A stretch of 12,437 nucleotides of DNA from Opitutia bacterium. Lineage in GTDB: Bacteria > Verrucomicrobiota > Verrucomicrobiia > Opitutales > Seribacteraceae. The position numbers and the translations under genes are program-made. The stretch is taken from assembly GCA_018695085.1 (NCBI GenBank), contig JABHOU010000338.1:1-12437 (forward strand). The letters are read 5' to 3'. Shown piece by piece: positions 1 through 6,726 of this stretch. The notes beneath the pieces are model-generated. The model ran no database searches, was not told the DNA's origin, and saw only the letters and a list, made by a program, of their open reading frames with translations. Every line of letters starts with the position of its first letter. The first letter of the stretch is position 1.

Positions 1-461
1 CATCGTTCAATTATAAAATCTTTGTTCGGTGGGTTAGACCTTAAGAAATCAAGCATTCGTCCTCCTGAATTTTTCCTTGTGGTCTGGTCGTAAAGTTCGA
101 GGCGCATCCATTCTGCATCCATTTTGGCCGAATCATCGCCCTTGTCCACTCGGGCGATGGCTGAAATGTAGGCTTTGCAGATGCCTTCCAAGTCCGGAAC
201 CACAACCCGTAGGATTCCTTTTGGTTTTAACACGCGAAAACATTCCTCTAGGAGGATTTGCCCGTCTTCCGGAACCAAGTGTTCAAGTAGATGTGAATGA
301 TAAACGCAGTCTACACTTTCCGATTTGAAAGGAATGCCTTGTTTTGCATCCCAATACTCGATTTCCTCGGTTAGAGGATTGACGTCGAAGTTTCTCCAAG
401 ACGAATGAATAGACGATCCACAACCAAGATTTAGAAGAATTAATTTGTTTTGGGACGACAT
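1..461 (-). CDS. SAM-dependent methyltransferase, class I (partial, C-terminus beyond the left edge)
   Basis: Probably transfers a methyl group from S-adenosylmethionine to a sugar or other small substrate during EPS biosynthesis; the substrate cannot be read from sequence. The frame is open from an ATG at 461 to the window edge, giving 153 codons. Residues 9-15 (LLNLGCG) form the glycine-rich SAM-binding motif I, and Asp26 in NFDVNP fits the acidic residue that holds the ribose hydroxyls. A later stretch, IPFKSESVDCVYHSHLLEHL, is the typical post-motif II signature of the Methyltransf_11/COG4627-like group. No other start is possible, because an in-frame stop lies about 30 bases upstream. 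The gene begins 13 bases after the SGNH hydrolase stop and is probably the fifth gene of the EPS operon. No Shine-Dalgarno motif is visible. Family assignment is firm; the substrate is unknown. Confidence 0.87.
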   Translation of the reverse strand, partial: MSSQNKLILLNLGCGSSIHSSWRNFDVNPLTEEIEYWDAKQGIPFKSESVDCVYHSHLLEHLVPEDGQILLEECFRVLKPKGILRVVVPDLEGICKAYISAIARVDKGDDSAKMDAEWMRLELYDQTTRKNSGGRMLDFLRSNPPNKDFIIER

Positions 462-474
462 TTGAATGCAAACT

Positions 475-1200
475 TTAGATTTTGGTCAACTTCTCGGCTA
501 TCATGCTCGCCAGCTGAGTATGACCGCGCGCATTGAGGTGTATCCCGTCTTCGAGGAGGTGATCTTTTGCGAATGTCAAAGGGTCCCTCCACCATTTTCC
601 TAGACTTTGCCGGGCAAATACGATGGGAGATTCGATTATCTTGTTGTTTTGCTTGATAGGATGTATCGGGAGAAACCAAATCGGGGTGTTCGGAAAACGA
701 TTCTGAATGCGATTAATCAACGAGACCTGCAATTCCATTGTTTCTTGCTCTGTTCGGCCATCGAGTAAGTCATTGATGCCGGATTGTGCGATTATGAGGC
801 TTGGTGCTAAAACTGGAGAATCATAATCTAGCATAGAGGAGATTTTCTCACTGTTTCCTCCTGGTTCGGCCAACACTTCGTAATCGATGTCTTGAATTGA
901 ACGCAACTTGGTTATGAAACCGCGCGGGCGCACTCCCTCACCCGTGATGGAGTCACCGACAAAAAGAATCTTGTCGGTTGAGGTGGGAGAAACGCCCATT
1001 CTTTCGAAGTGAATGGAGTAGGAGTCCCAACGGAAATGAAAGAGAAAAATGAGAGTTGTTCCCAGCAAAAAGAGGAGCGTTGCAAAAATGCGCAAGGTCC
1101 GAGCCTTTCCAGTCCATGCAATTCCCAATCCTAAAAGGAAGGGAAGTATGGTGAACGAAAATGGATGGATCGCCATCTGGATTAGGAGTGAATCCCACAT
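475..1200 (-). CDS. Membrane-anchored SGNH-family esterase or O-acetyltransferase
   Basis: Likely adds or removes acyl groups on the polysaccharide outside the cytoplasmic membrane. With the start at 1200 (241 residues), two hydrophobic segments at about residues 12-29 and 36-56 precede the catalytic domain. The SGNH blocks are all present: GDSIT with the nucleophile Ser84, EPGGNS around Gly114-115, GIND with Asn143, and EDGIHLNARGH with Asp218 and His221. ATG at 1200 overlaps the upstream acyltransferase by 19 bases. ATG at 1176 lies 5 bases after that gene's stop and is equally possible. A longer frame to 1287 would need a TTG start and a 106-base overlap and was not chosen. The pairing with an acyltransferase-3 gene mirrors proteins in which AT3 and SGNH domains are fused, so the two probably act together on sugar O-acylation. 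That partnership is inferred. Confidence 0.85.
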   Translation of the reverse strand: MWDSLLIQMAIHPFSFTILPFLLGLGIAWTGKARTLRIFATLLFLLGTTLIFLFHFRWDSYSIHFERMGVSPTSTDKILFVGDSITGEGVRPRGFITKLRSIQDIDYEVLAEPGGNSEKISSMLDYDSPVLAPSLIIAQSGINDLLDGRTEQETMELQVSLINRIQNRFPNTPIWFLPIHPIKQNNKIIESPIVFARQSLGKWWRDPLTFAKDHLLEDGIHLNARGHTQLASMIAEKLTKI

Positions 1201-2261
1201 TTTCGCGAAAGATAAGGAAAGCTCGACAATGCAAGTGAGCGATAACTTCGTAGAGGGCGCTCGAAGGGAAATGAAAATGCATAGCAAAATAAAAGCACAA
1301 GAAGGCTTGCCGTAGAAAGGCTAAGGTAGGGGAGGTCCACGGAAGCAGATAGGGCACCGATGAAAGCCATTAGGGGGAAGTGGATTACATAAACAGAAAA
1401 AGAACATCCTGCCAGATGTTTTAACAAGGATCCGAAGAAAGTCTTGCGATGATCACTTAGTTTGAACCAGCGACTACAACCGAAAATCAATAGACCAAAG
1501 GCCATTGCGGTCGAATAGTCGTCGAGAAATTTTGCAGAATAAAAAAGCGGACTAACTCCTAGCCCGGATATATCCCAAGGGTGCCAATGGCTCCAGCGTT
1601 CGGTCATCCGATGAATCAGAAATCCGGCGCTTGGAATTAAAATTAGTAAAGATTTTATGATGTTGATTTGCCAGCACTTACATGCCTTGTAGGCGAAAAC
1701 TCCGACCAACCAGCAAGGAAAAAGAATAAGAATTTTGGGGCCGGCTAAAAGAGAGGCGATGGCACTCGCTAGAATCTTTTTTTTAAGGGTGGGTAGAAGC
1801 ATTACTAAGCCGAAAATCAAGTAGTAGAAGAATTCGTACGACAAGGACCAAACCGGACTGTTGGAACCAGGTCGAACACTGAGAAACCAGCTTTCGTTTA
1901 GAAAGGAAGCGGAAATAAGATATTTGGCTAACAAATGATCATCCACATAAATGGATTTGTAGGTGGCTGGATTTATGCTCCTGCCCCAGTAGTCGAGAGC
2001 GAATCCTACAACTAAGGCGGGGATGAGTACTGTCCAAAGCCGGGTAAGCCTTGCAAAAAGATACCGGTTGAAGTTCAAGTCCGGCTTTTTGTCGATCGAC
2101 CAGGTAATCACAAAGCCGGAAAGTACGAAGAATACGATGACGTAATCCTGACCGTTTTGTGGTCCGATAGAGCTTGGACCAAAAAACCAATGAAAATTGG
2201 TATGGCCAAAAAAGACGCCTAGAGTCGCTGCAATGCGCAATAGATCCAAGAATCGGCTCAT
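1182..2261 (-). CDS. Acyltransferase-3 (OafA/YrhL-like) integral membrane O-acyltransferase
   Basis: A 359-residue, strongly hydrophobic protein with about ten predicted membrane segments, the usual size for the AT3 core. The first helix carries the family motif R-X10-H (Arg9 and His20 in LRIAATLGVFFGH). It is followed by the characteristic VIVFFVLSGFVITW at about residues 41-54, and the C-terminal helix ends in FERPLR, also typical. Family members move acetyl or other acyl groups from the cytoplasm onto extracytoplasmic sugars such as O-antigen or EPS. The start ATG at 2261 is 90 bases downstream of the exosortase stop, and that gap shows no clear Shine-Dalgarno or terminator. The downstream end overlaps or abuts the SGNH gene, suggesting coupled translation. 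It lacks a fused SGNH domain, which the neighbouring gene may supply. Substrate and acyl donor are not readable. Confidence 0.91.
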   Translation of the reverse strand: MSRFLDLLRIAATLGVFFGHTNFHWFFGPSSIGPQNGQDYVIVFFVLSGFVITWSIDKKPDLNFNRYLFARLTRLWTVLIPALVVGFALDYWGRSINPATYKSIYVDDHLLAKYLISASFLNESWFLSVRPGSNSPVWSLSYEFFYYLIFGLVMLLPTLKKKILASAIASLLAGPKILILFPCWLVGVFAYKACKCWQINIIKSLLILIPSAGFLIHRMTERWSHWHPWDISGLGVSPLFYSAKFLDDYSTAMAFGLLIFGCSRWFKLSDHRKTFFGSLLKHLAGCSFSVYVIHFPLMAFIGALSASVDLPYLSLSTASLLVLLFCYAFSFPFERPLRSYRSLALSSFPYLSRKCGIHS

Positions 2262-2351
2262 GGGCTATATTGCTCAATTGATGGAAGTGTTGCGATACAG
2301 AACTGTACGATCTTTTGAAAGCTTCGGGAGGGGAAACTCAGTCCGCTCTTG

Positions 2352-4046
2352 CTAGGACTCATCTTGAAAGAATGACAATCGTTCTTTGACTTGACGATTT
2401 AGCTTTGCGATGGACTCTTCAAGAGATTTCGCATTCGCCATACATAGAGCGAGCATGGTGCCTCCGACATTTCGCCGTCCTTCAATTGCGGCTTGAATTC
2501 TACCTCTAAAATCATAACCACTTGAGGGGAAGGATGGCATTTTGCCTTTAGGGTGCTTGTTTGGCCAAAAGCATCTGAAAACATGAAGTTTCCTATTCCC
2601 CTGAGCAAATTCATAAGCTTCAAAAGGGATTTGGTAGTTCTGGAGGGGCACGGTAATGATTTTGGGACGTTTGCCTGGTGCAGGATCAATCTGAACGAGT
2701 CCAGTGAGGGGAAGACAACTGCTAGGCGAGTGGGTCGAGAGAATTGATGTGCATGCTCCTCCCGACTCCCAGTAACATCGAAATCCTTGCCAATATTCCG
2801 CTTCCTGATTGATAATGGAAGAGCCATTGTAAAGATTAGTTTTCGAGTACAGCCGTTCTTGCCATTCTATTGACTGGGCTTCCTCATAATGGAGTTGTGC
2901 CTTGACCAAGGACGAAATAGATTTTTGTTCAGTGACGATGCTTTGATCGGCGAAACCGGTAATTAGCCGAGGCAATTTTTCCATTGATGATTCTGTATTG
3001 TCATAATGAAAATGCGTTGCTGTAAGGATTAGTGTCATCCATACGCAAGCACCTATTCCAAAGACTATCGGCGGAGACACCTTCAGGTTTTCCCAAGCAG
3101 AGCTTTCTTCGACTTCCGTATGACGGCGGTTGTGTGTTCCAGCCATACGAGCGAGTATGAACAAGACCATAAGAATACCCCCTGATTCAGCCCAGCCCGC
3201 CAGATCGTGCAAAGAAGGTGTATCTTGACCGAAGATTGAAAAGAGGGGTTCGTGCAAGAGGTGTCCATGACCCTTGATTTTCACAAAGGCGAGCGAAAAA
3301 GCCCGAAGAAGATTTAGGCTCAATGCAACTGCTATGCCAGCGAAGCAAAAAATGATTCTATGGATTATTCCCAATCGGTAGTGGAATCCAAGAAATAGGC
3401 TGACGACGAGTGAGGCCTGCAATCCGTGGATGCCGCTACAGGCTTCGTCCACGCCGACTTGGCCGAATACTCCAATATCGATTACATTGCCAAGAAGACG
3501 TACCTCGTGTCCCATGAATAAGAGAATGTTTACGATGAGAGAGGAAACGCGTCCTTGTAGCCATTGGGTAAGTTGCAGATCAGTGGCTAAGGGCCAAGGT
3601 ATCGCAACCAGAAAGAACAGGATGGGGAAAGCTAGCGTCTTGACGCGATCAAGCCCCCCGTGGTCATATGCTAAAGCAAAGCTAAAGCTTGCTGTACAAG
3701 CGAAGAGGGCGACATTGAGCATGCGCCAGTCCGAATTGGCTTCTCTTATGACCCACAGTGGAAGTAACGCAAGAAGGCACGGAATCCCGAGATAAAGCCA
3801 AGCTCTGGATTGTGAGGGACAAGATACCCGTTCAGGGTACTCTTTGATGTTAGCTTTGAGAGCAAGATAAATACAAAGTAATGGGACGACGAACCCATGA
3901 CTGTACTGGTCGTTGAGTGACCATGTCAGTTCGAGTTGATGGATGAGCATTCCCCAAATTCCGACAAGAGATAAAAGGCCAAAAATCAAGCGAATGTTTG
4001 CCTTTGTTTCTGGATCGGTAGCGGTGGATTCTACTGAATCACTCAT
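2352..4046 (-). CDS. Exosortase fused to a C-terminal EpsI-like domain
   Basis: Exosortases are multi-pass membrane transpeptidases that cut PEP-CTERM-type C-terminal sorting signals and hand the protein to the envelope or EPS. This 564-residue protein opens with a soluble N-terminus, a first helix, and the family block YSHGFVVPLLCIYLAL (residues 48-63). The catalytic triad is visible: Cys203 in DEACSGIHGLQ, Arg248 in LNLLRAF and His280 in LHDLAGW. After a last helix near 326-344, the region to the C-terminus is EpsI-like, with the hallmark HSPSSCLP at 439-446. Fusion of the two domains is known in several exosortase subtypes. I cannot assign the subtype, and no PEP-CTERM substrate is encoded in this window. 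The ATG overlaps the stop of the upstream helical-repeat gene as ATGA, so translation is probably coupled. The family call is firm. Confidence 0.94.
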   Translation of the reverse strand: MSDSVESTATDPETKANIRLIFGLLSLVGIWGMLIHQLELTWSLNDQYSHGFVVPLLCIYLALKANIKEYPERVSCPSQSRAWLYLGIPCLLALLPLWVIREANSDWRMLNVALFACTASFSFALAYDHGGLDRVKTLAFPILFFLVAIPWPLATDLQLTQWLQGRVSSLIVNILLFMGHEVRLLGNVIDIGVFGQVGVDEACSGIHGLQASLVVSLFLGFHYRLGIIHRIIFCFAGIAVALSLNLLRAFSLAFVKIKGHGHLLHEPLFSIFGQDTPSLHDLAGWAESGGILMVLFILARMAGTHNRRHTEVEESSAWENLKVSPPIVFGIGACVWMTLILTATHFHYDNTESSMEKLPRLITGFADQSIVTEQKSISSLVKAQLHYEEAQSIEWQERLYSKTNLYNGSSIINQEAEYWQGFRCYWESGGACTSILSTHSPSSCLPLTGLVQIDPAPGKRPKIITVPLQNYQIPFEAYEFAQGNRKLHVFRCFWPNKHPKGKMPSFPSSGYDFRGRIQAAIEGRRNVGGTMLALCMANAKSLEESIAKLNRQVKERLSFFQDES

Positions 4047-5833
4047 TGTGAATGTTGAAAGCTATCTGGGAAAAGTGTGGCAAGAGCCTTACGTTCAGCT
4101 AGATCGATGCTGTCTTTGGCGATACTAGACTCGAGCCTAATAGCTGTTCGGGTGTCTTGATTCTGGCGAAGGACTTGGGTGCATATCAATCCCCAAGCCG
4201 GTCGTGTTTCACGCCAAGTTCGCCAATCCGATATGTCGCCGAGGGCGACTAGGGCTTTGTCTGGTTCTTCGTTGCGCAAGCGAGCAAGTGCTGCAGTGAT
4301 GCGGATGCTGCGATCTTTGTTGTCGGTCAAGAGGCGATTTGACTGCTCCACGAGATCGGAAATTTTGTTTTTTGGCACTGATGGATCAAGGAGCTGGAAG
4401 TACAACTCGGCGTTCTGGAGGGCGGTATTCTCGACATGAATTTTTCGCAGTTTAGATATCCAGTTCCGAATTTCGTGCAGTTCGGATGTGGATGCCCGAT
4501 ATTCCAGGAGTTTTTCCAACGCATATCGCCTTAAGCCCGGCTCGTCTAAAACAATTTCTAAGATGTGACAAAGGCTTCGGATCTCACCACTTTCCTCGAA
4601 GTAGCGACAAATGGAAAGTATTCGACGATTGTCCTTGCCGACTCCCTTCAATAGTTGATCTAAATCTGAGGATGCCTTGTCGAAATCACCACAGATGGAA
4701 TGCAGGCGTACGGAAATTATGAGCTTCCACAGGGAGGGGATGCCGGGAGCATTTGCCAACTCGTTTTTCATGTCATCTCGTCGTTCCAGTACTGCAAGGG
4801 CATTCATTCTAAGCTTGAAGAGTTCTTCGTTCAGTCTTGCTCTGGTTGCAGGCAATTCCTCCAATAGGCGAGGGAATGCTCGAAGGCGTCCAAGCCATCG
4901 GCAGTATATTTCGAGCTGACCATTATCCTTTAGGTCGAAAATTTGCGCACATTCTTCGAGCACCGCTCTTTTATTATGCTCTTGACTAGCGGAATCAAAA
5001 CGAAGGGCATGAATACGAAGAAAATCTATCGGTTTGGCATGCGGGTTGATGTTTAGCAGTTCGAGGCAACGCCCCAGACCTTCATCGGCAATCGGTATGG
5101 CGGTGTGGATCAGTGTCATGTGCCGAATGGCTTCTATGCCTGTTTCATCTGGTTGCGGGGCAAACTTCGCAAGAAGTCTGCCCGCTTTGCCAAGATATTG
5201 GCTTTGGCCTAGGTGTGCGGCCAGTTTTGCGTACAAAAAAACTACCTCGGGCGAATCCTCTTTCTTTTGTGATAGCAATGTAGTTACAATCTCTAGCGAT
5301 TCGAGCGGTTTTCCCGTTTCGGCCAGAAATTCGGCCTTTAAAAGCTTATTTTTGGAAAAGAATCGCCAATTACCATCTTGCTCCAATAAGTCAATCTGTT
5401 GACTTGCCACGAGCATGGCGAATTGTCGTGAATTCTGCCCAAGGTTTGCATTCCTGTTCTTCGCCACTTTGAGACAGTGGAGTAGAAGCATTTCTCGATC
5501 TTCTGAATTTGCTCCCTTAAGTTGCAATGTTTTTTGCCATGCAGGAATGGCCTTCAATGGAGCAGAATGGGTTAACAGTTCAACATAGTTTCGCGCTACA
5601 TTTATATCCTCTGGTAGAAGCAACATAGCGATCTTCGCCTTATGAATTCCCGCATCAAAGAGACCAGTTGTATTTGCTAGGCTATCGCTTTTGAACATTT
5701 CGCTGTCGTTCACGAGCTTCTGGGCTTTCCAATTGCGGATTATCGGTAAGTATGAAGGAGCTGTGAAGAAAGCTGTGGCGAAAGACGCCAACGCAAACAT
5801 GACTAGAAGATACGCAATGGGAAGGTTTCTCAT
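4043..5833 (-). CDS. Membrane-anchored TPR-like helical-repeat protein of the exosortase/EPS operon
   Basis: A 596-residue protein with one N-terminal hydrophobic segment (about residues 5-24) that serves as an anchor or uncleaved signal. There is no lipobox Cys. The remainder is almost entirely amphipathic helix pairs with TPR-like spacing (Ala/Leu-rich, with repeated LEEC-, LLKA- and ALxxLG-type patterns) but no sharp TPR consensus. No enzymatic motif was recognised. It is the first gene after the ops-like leader and overlaps the exosortase start as ATGA, so it is probably made together with the sortase. Helical-repeat proteins are common in exosortase and polysaccharide export loci, where they scaffold envelope complexes; that role here is inferred. 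ATG at 5833 was preferred over an in-frame TTG one codon earlier. A ten-codon ORF ends on the start codon as TGATG. Confidence 0.78.
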   Translation of the reverse strand: MRNLPIAYLLVMFALASFATAFFTAPSYLPIIRNWKAQKLVNDSEMFKSDSLANTTGLFDAGIHKAKIAMLLLPEDINVARNYVELLTHSAPLKAIPAWQKTLQLKGANSEDREMLLLHCLKVAKNRNANLGQNSRQFAMLVASQQIDLLEQDGNWRFFSKNKLLKAEFLAETGKPLESLEIVTTLLSQKKEDSPEVVFLYAKLAAHLGQSQYLGKAGRLLAKFAPQPDETGIEAIRHMTLIHTAIPIADEGLGRCLELLNINPHAKPIDFLRIHALRFDSASQEHNKRAVLEECAQIFDLKDNGQLEIYCRWLGRLRAFPRLLEELPATRARLNEELFKLRMNALAVLERRDDMKNELANAPGIPSLWKLIISVRLHSICGDFDKASSDLDQLLKGVGKDNRRILSICRYFEESGEIRSLCHILEIVLDEPGLRRYALEKLLEYRASTSELHEIRNWISKLRKIHVENTALQNAELYFQLLDPSVPKNKISDLVEQSNRLLTDNKDRSIRITAALARLRNEEPDKALVALGDISDWRTWRETRPAWGLICTQVLRQNQDTRTAIRLESSIAKDSIDLAERKALATLFPDSFQHSQ

Positions 5834-5865
5834 CAAACTGTTGCCTGAAACTTCGAGTCCATCAT
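5833..5865 (-). CDS. Possible ten-codon leader peptide coupled to the helical-repeat gene
   Basis: A minimal ORF (MMDSKFQATV) begins at tandem ATG codons at 5865 and 5862 and stops at TGA, whose last base is the A of the main ATG (TGATG). Such arrangements can pass terminating ribosomes to the next gene. There is no Shine-Dalgarno motif, and an ORF this short can arise by chance, so it is offered only as a candidate. Confidence 0.2.
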   Translation of the reverse strand: MMDSKFQATV

Positions 5866-5866
5866 T

Positions 5867-5879
5867 GTTTAGACTAAAC
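5867..5879. repeat. Perfect dyad GTTTAG-A-CTAAAC upstream of the EPS operon
   Basis: A 6-base inverted repeat with a single central base lies 33 bases upstream of the helical-repeat start codon. It is compact enough to be an operator half-site pair or part of a start-proximal RNA structure. The regulator is unknown; the GbsR-like protein encoded nearby is one candidate. Confidence 0.35.
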
Positions 5880-6106
5880 GGTCACAGGGAATGGCAGGGT
5901 TCCGACATAAAAGGGCAGTACCTTAATTGAACTACTTATGTTCGAAGGTCTTCCTTCTGAGATACCTCGCATTACAATTATTTAATAATCGGAGTAATTA
6001 GTAACCCTTTTCAGGAAATTCGTTCTAGCAGACAGGAAAGTGTGCTGCATCAATAGGCCTTTGTGGTTTTTTGGTCACCCAATAACTAAAATGGAGCTTG
6101 TCATTA

Positions 6107-6128
6107 AGCCAAGCTACCGCCCTTGGCT
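6107..6128 (-). promoter_or_regulatory. ops-like element in a hairpin (RfaH-type antiterminator recruitment site)
   Basis: On the minus strand, bases 6121 to 6110 read GGCGGTAGCTTG, identical at 11 of 12 positions to the enterobacterial ops sequence GGCGGTAGCGTG. With flanks it reads AGCCAAGGGCGGTAGC, close to the 3' half of the JUMPstart sequence of LPS and capsule operons. Arms AGCCAAG (6128-6122) and CTTGGCT (6113-6107) pair perfectly over 7 bases and place GGCGGTAG in the loop. In E. coli the ops bases pause RNA polymerase and are read in the non-template strand by RfaH. The site lies 60 bases beyond the stop of the NusG-paralogue gene and upstream of five EPS genes, exactly where a functional ops should sit. 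The motif match is seen directly; its function here is inferred. Confidence 0.8.
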
Positions 6129-6150
6129 GCTTGCGAGTTTCCGCAAAGCC
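6125..6150 (-). other. Hairpin upstream of and overlapping the ops-like stem
   Basis: On the minus strand GGCTTTGCG (6150-6142), a six-base loop and CGCAA (6135-6131) followed by GC and AGCC (6128-6125) can fold into a stem with a small bulge. Its AGCC is the same one that forms the left arm of the ops hairpin, so the two structures exclude each other. This may tune when the ops hairpin forms. The fold was read by eye and no energy was computed. Confidence 0.35.
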
Positions 6151-6180
6151 TTCTTTATAAATTTAAATGCAATGAACTTT

Positions 6181-6726
6181 TTATCCACTCACTCTCATTG
6201 GGTGAACCTTAGGGAAATCCAATGAATTTTCGTCTATCTCTATCTCGGTCGGTCGACCAAGAAATTCTAAAAGTACTTTGACTCGGTCCCTAGCAGGAAT
6301 AAGACGAGTAACCATGCCGTTACCATCTTTGAAAAGACCTTCGGTTATGGTTACCTTTGATCCTACTTGATGAGCACGATCAGGAATTTCAATCAATCCT
6401 TCTTCGGTAGTCGCGATTCTCAAATCCTTTATGATTTCGGGATCCACGGGGTCTGGTTTTAGGTTTCGCCGAAGTACATATGCAACACCATGGGCAAAAT
6501 GTACGGCTCTCATGTTAAGTACAGGATCGAAACATGCGAAAAGGTATCCAGGGAAGAGTGCTTGGGCCGGCGTTGAATTTTTCTTTCGCTGAGGAATGGT
6601 TTTAGGAAAAAAAACATCTACCCCTCGTATTGCTTTAATTGATTGTGCTGCCGCATTTTCCGCTCGAGGTTTGGCTCTTACGCAATACCAGTTATGCTCC
6701 CAGTCCTCTGCTACCGATGGATTCAT
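6181..6726 (-). CDS. Specialised NusG paralogue (RfaH/UpxY-type transcription antiterminator)
   Basis: Probably travels with RNA polymerase and suppresses pausing and termination in the downstream EPS operon. The 181-residue protein has an N-terminal NGN domain (about residues 11-103) with NWYCVRAKPRAE, the loop leading to ALFPGYLFACFDP, and HGVAYVLRR. All align by eye with the same parts of RfaH (WYLLYCKRG, PLFPNYLFVEFDP, RGVSHFVRF). A KOW domain (about 120-170) contains VGSKVTITEGLFKDGNGMV and VLLEFLGR. It is smaller than many housekeeping NusG proteins with insertions and sits in an EPS locus, so it is a paralogue. It lacks the Arg of the RfaH TRGVS motif (His here), so contacts with DNA may differ. 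Its ATG overlaps the regulator stop as ATGA. The ops-like site just downstream is its likely target. Confidence 0.91.
   Translation of the reverse strand: MNPSVAEDWEHNWYCVRAKPRAENAAAQSIKAIRGVDVFFPKTIPQRKKNSTPAQALFPGYLFACFDPVLNMRAVHFAHGVAYVLRRNLKPDPVDPEIIKDLRIATTEEGLIEIPDRAHQVGSKVTITEGLFKDGNGMVTRLIPARDRVKVLLEFLGRPTEIEIDENSLDFPKVHPMRVSG

Larger units (their letters stand above)
5834..6180 (-). other. Long untranslated leader between the antiterminator gene and the EPS/exosortase operon
   Basis: This 347-base AT-rich stretch contains no convincing protein-coding gene on either strand. It holds an ops-like hairpin near the antiterminator gene, a second hairpin just upstream of it that would compete for the same bases, an AT-rich palindrome at 5977-5989, a dyad at 5867-5879, and a ten-codon leader ORF ending at the helical-repeat gene. 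A TATAAA box lies at about 6154-6159 on the minus strand without a good -35 partner. No hairpin followed by a U-run was found, so transcription from the regulator pair may run straight into the operon. Long leaders carrying an ops site are typical of RfaH-controlled surface-polysaccharide operons. Confidence 0.7.

Noticed and set aside
77..328. Plus-strand ORF of 83 codons at the left end
   Set aside because: It is antisense to the methyltransferase, whose SAM-binding and post-motif signatures are in the minus frame.
1201..1287. TTG-initiated extension of the SGNH hydrolase
   Set aside because: It would overlap the upstream acyltransferase by 106 bases and uses a weak start; ATG codons at 1200 and 1176 fit better.
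953..1357. Minus-strand ORF of 134 codons overlapping the SGNH and acyltransferase genes
   Set aside because: It is a shifted-frame shadow; both recognised proteins occupy the other frames with intact motifs.
5944..5957. GAAGG-TCTT-CCTTC hairpin considered as a terminator in the leader
   Set aside because: The stem is only five pairs and no T-run follows on either strand.
5977..5989. Palindrome ATTATT-T-AATAAT
   Set aside because: It is composed only of A and T inside an AT-rich leader, so it is likely by chance; noted only as part of the leader.
6040..6225. Plus-strand ORF of 61 codons over the leader and the antiterminator end
   Set aside because: It runs against the ops hairpin and the end of a firm gene, has no recognisable features and no ribosome site.
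6710..6716. Second partial ops-like string CGGTAGC on the minus strand
   Set aside because: It falls in codons 4-6 of the antiterminator gene, lacks the leading GG and the paired arms, and is probably chance.
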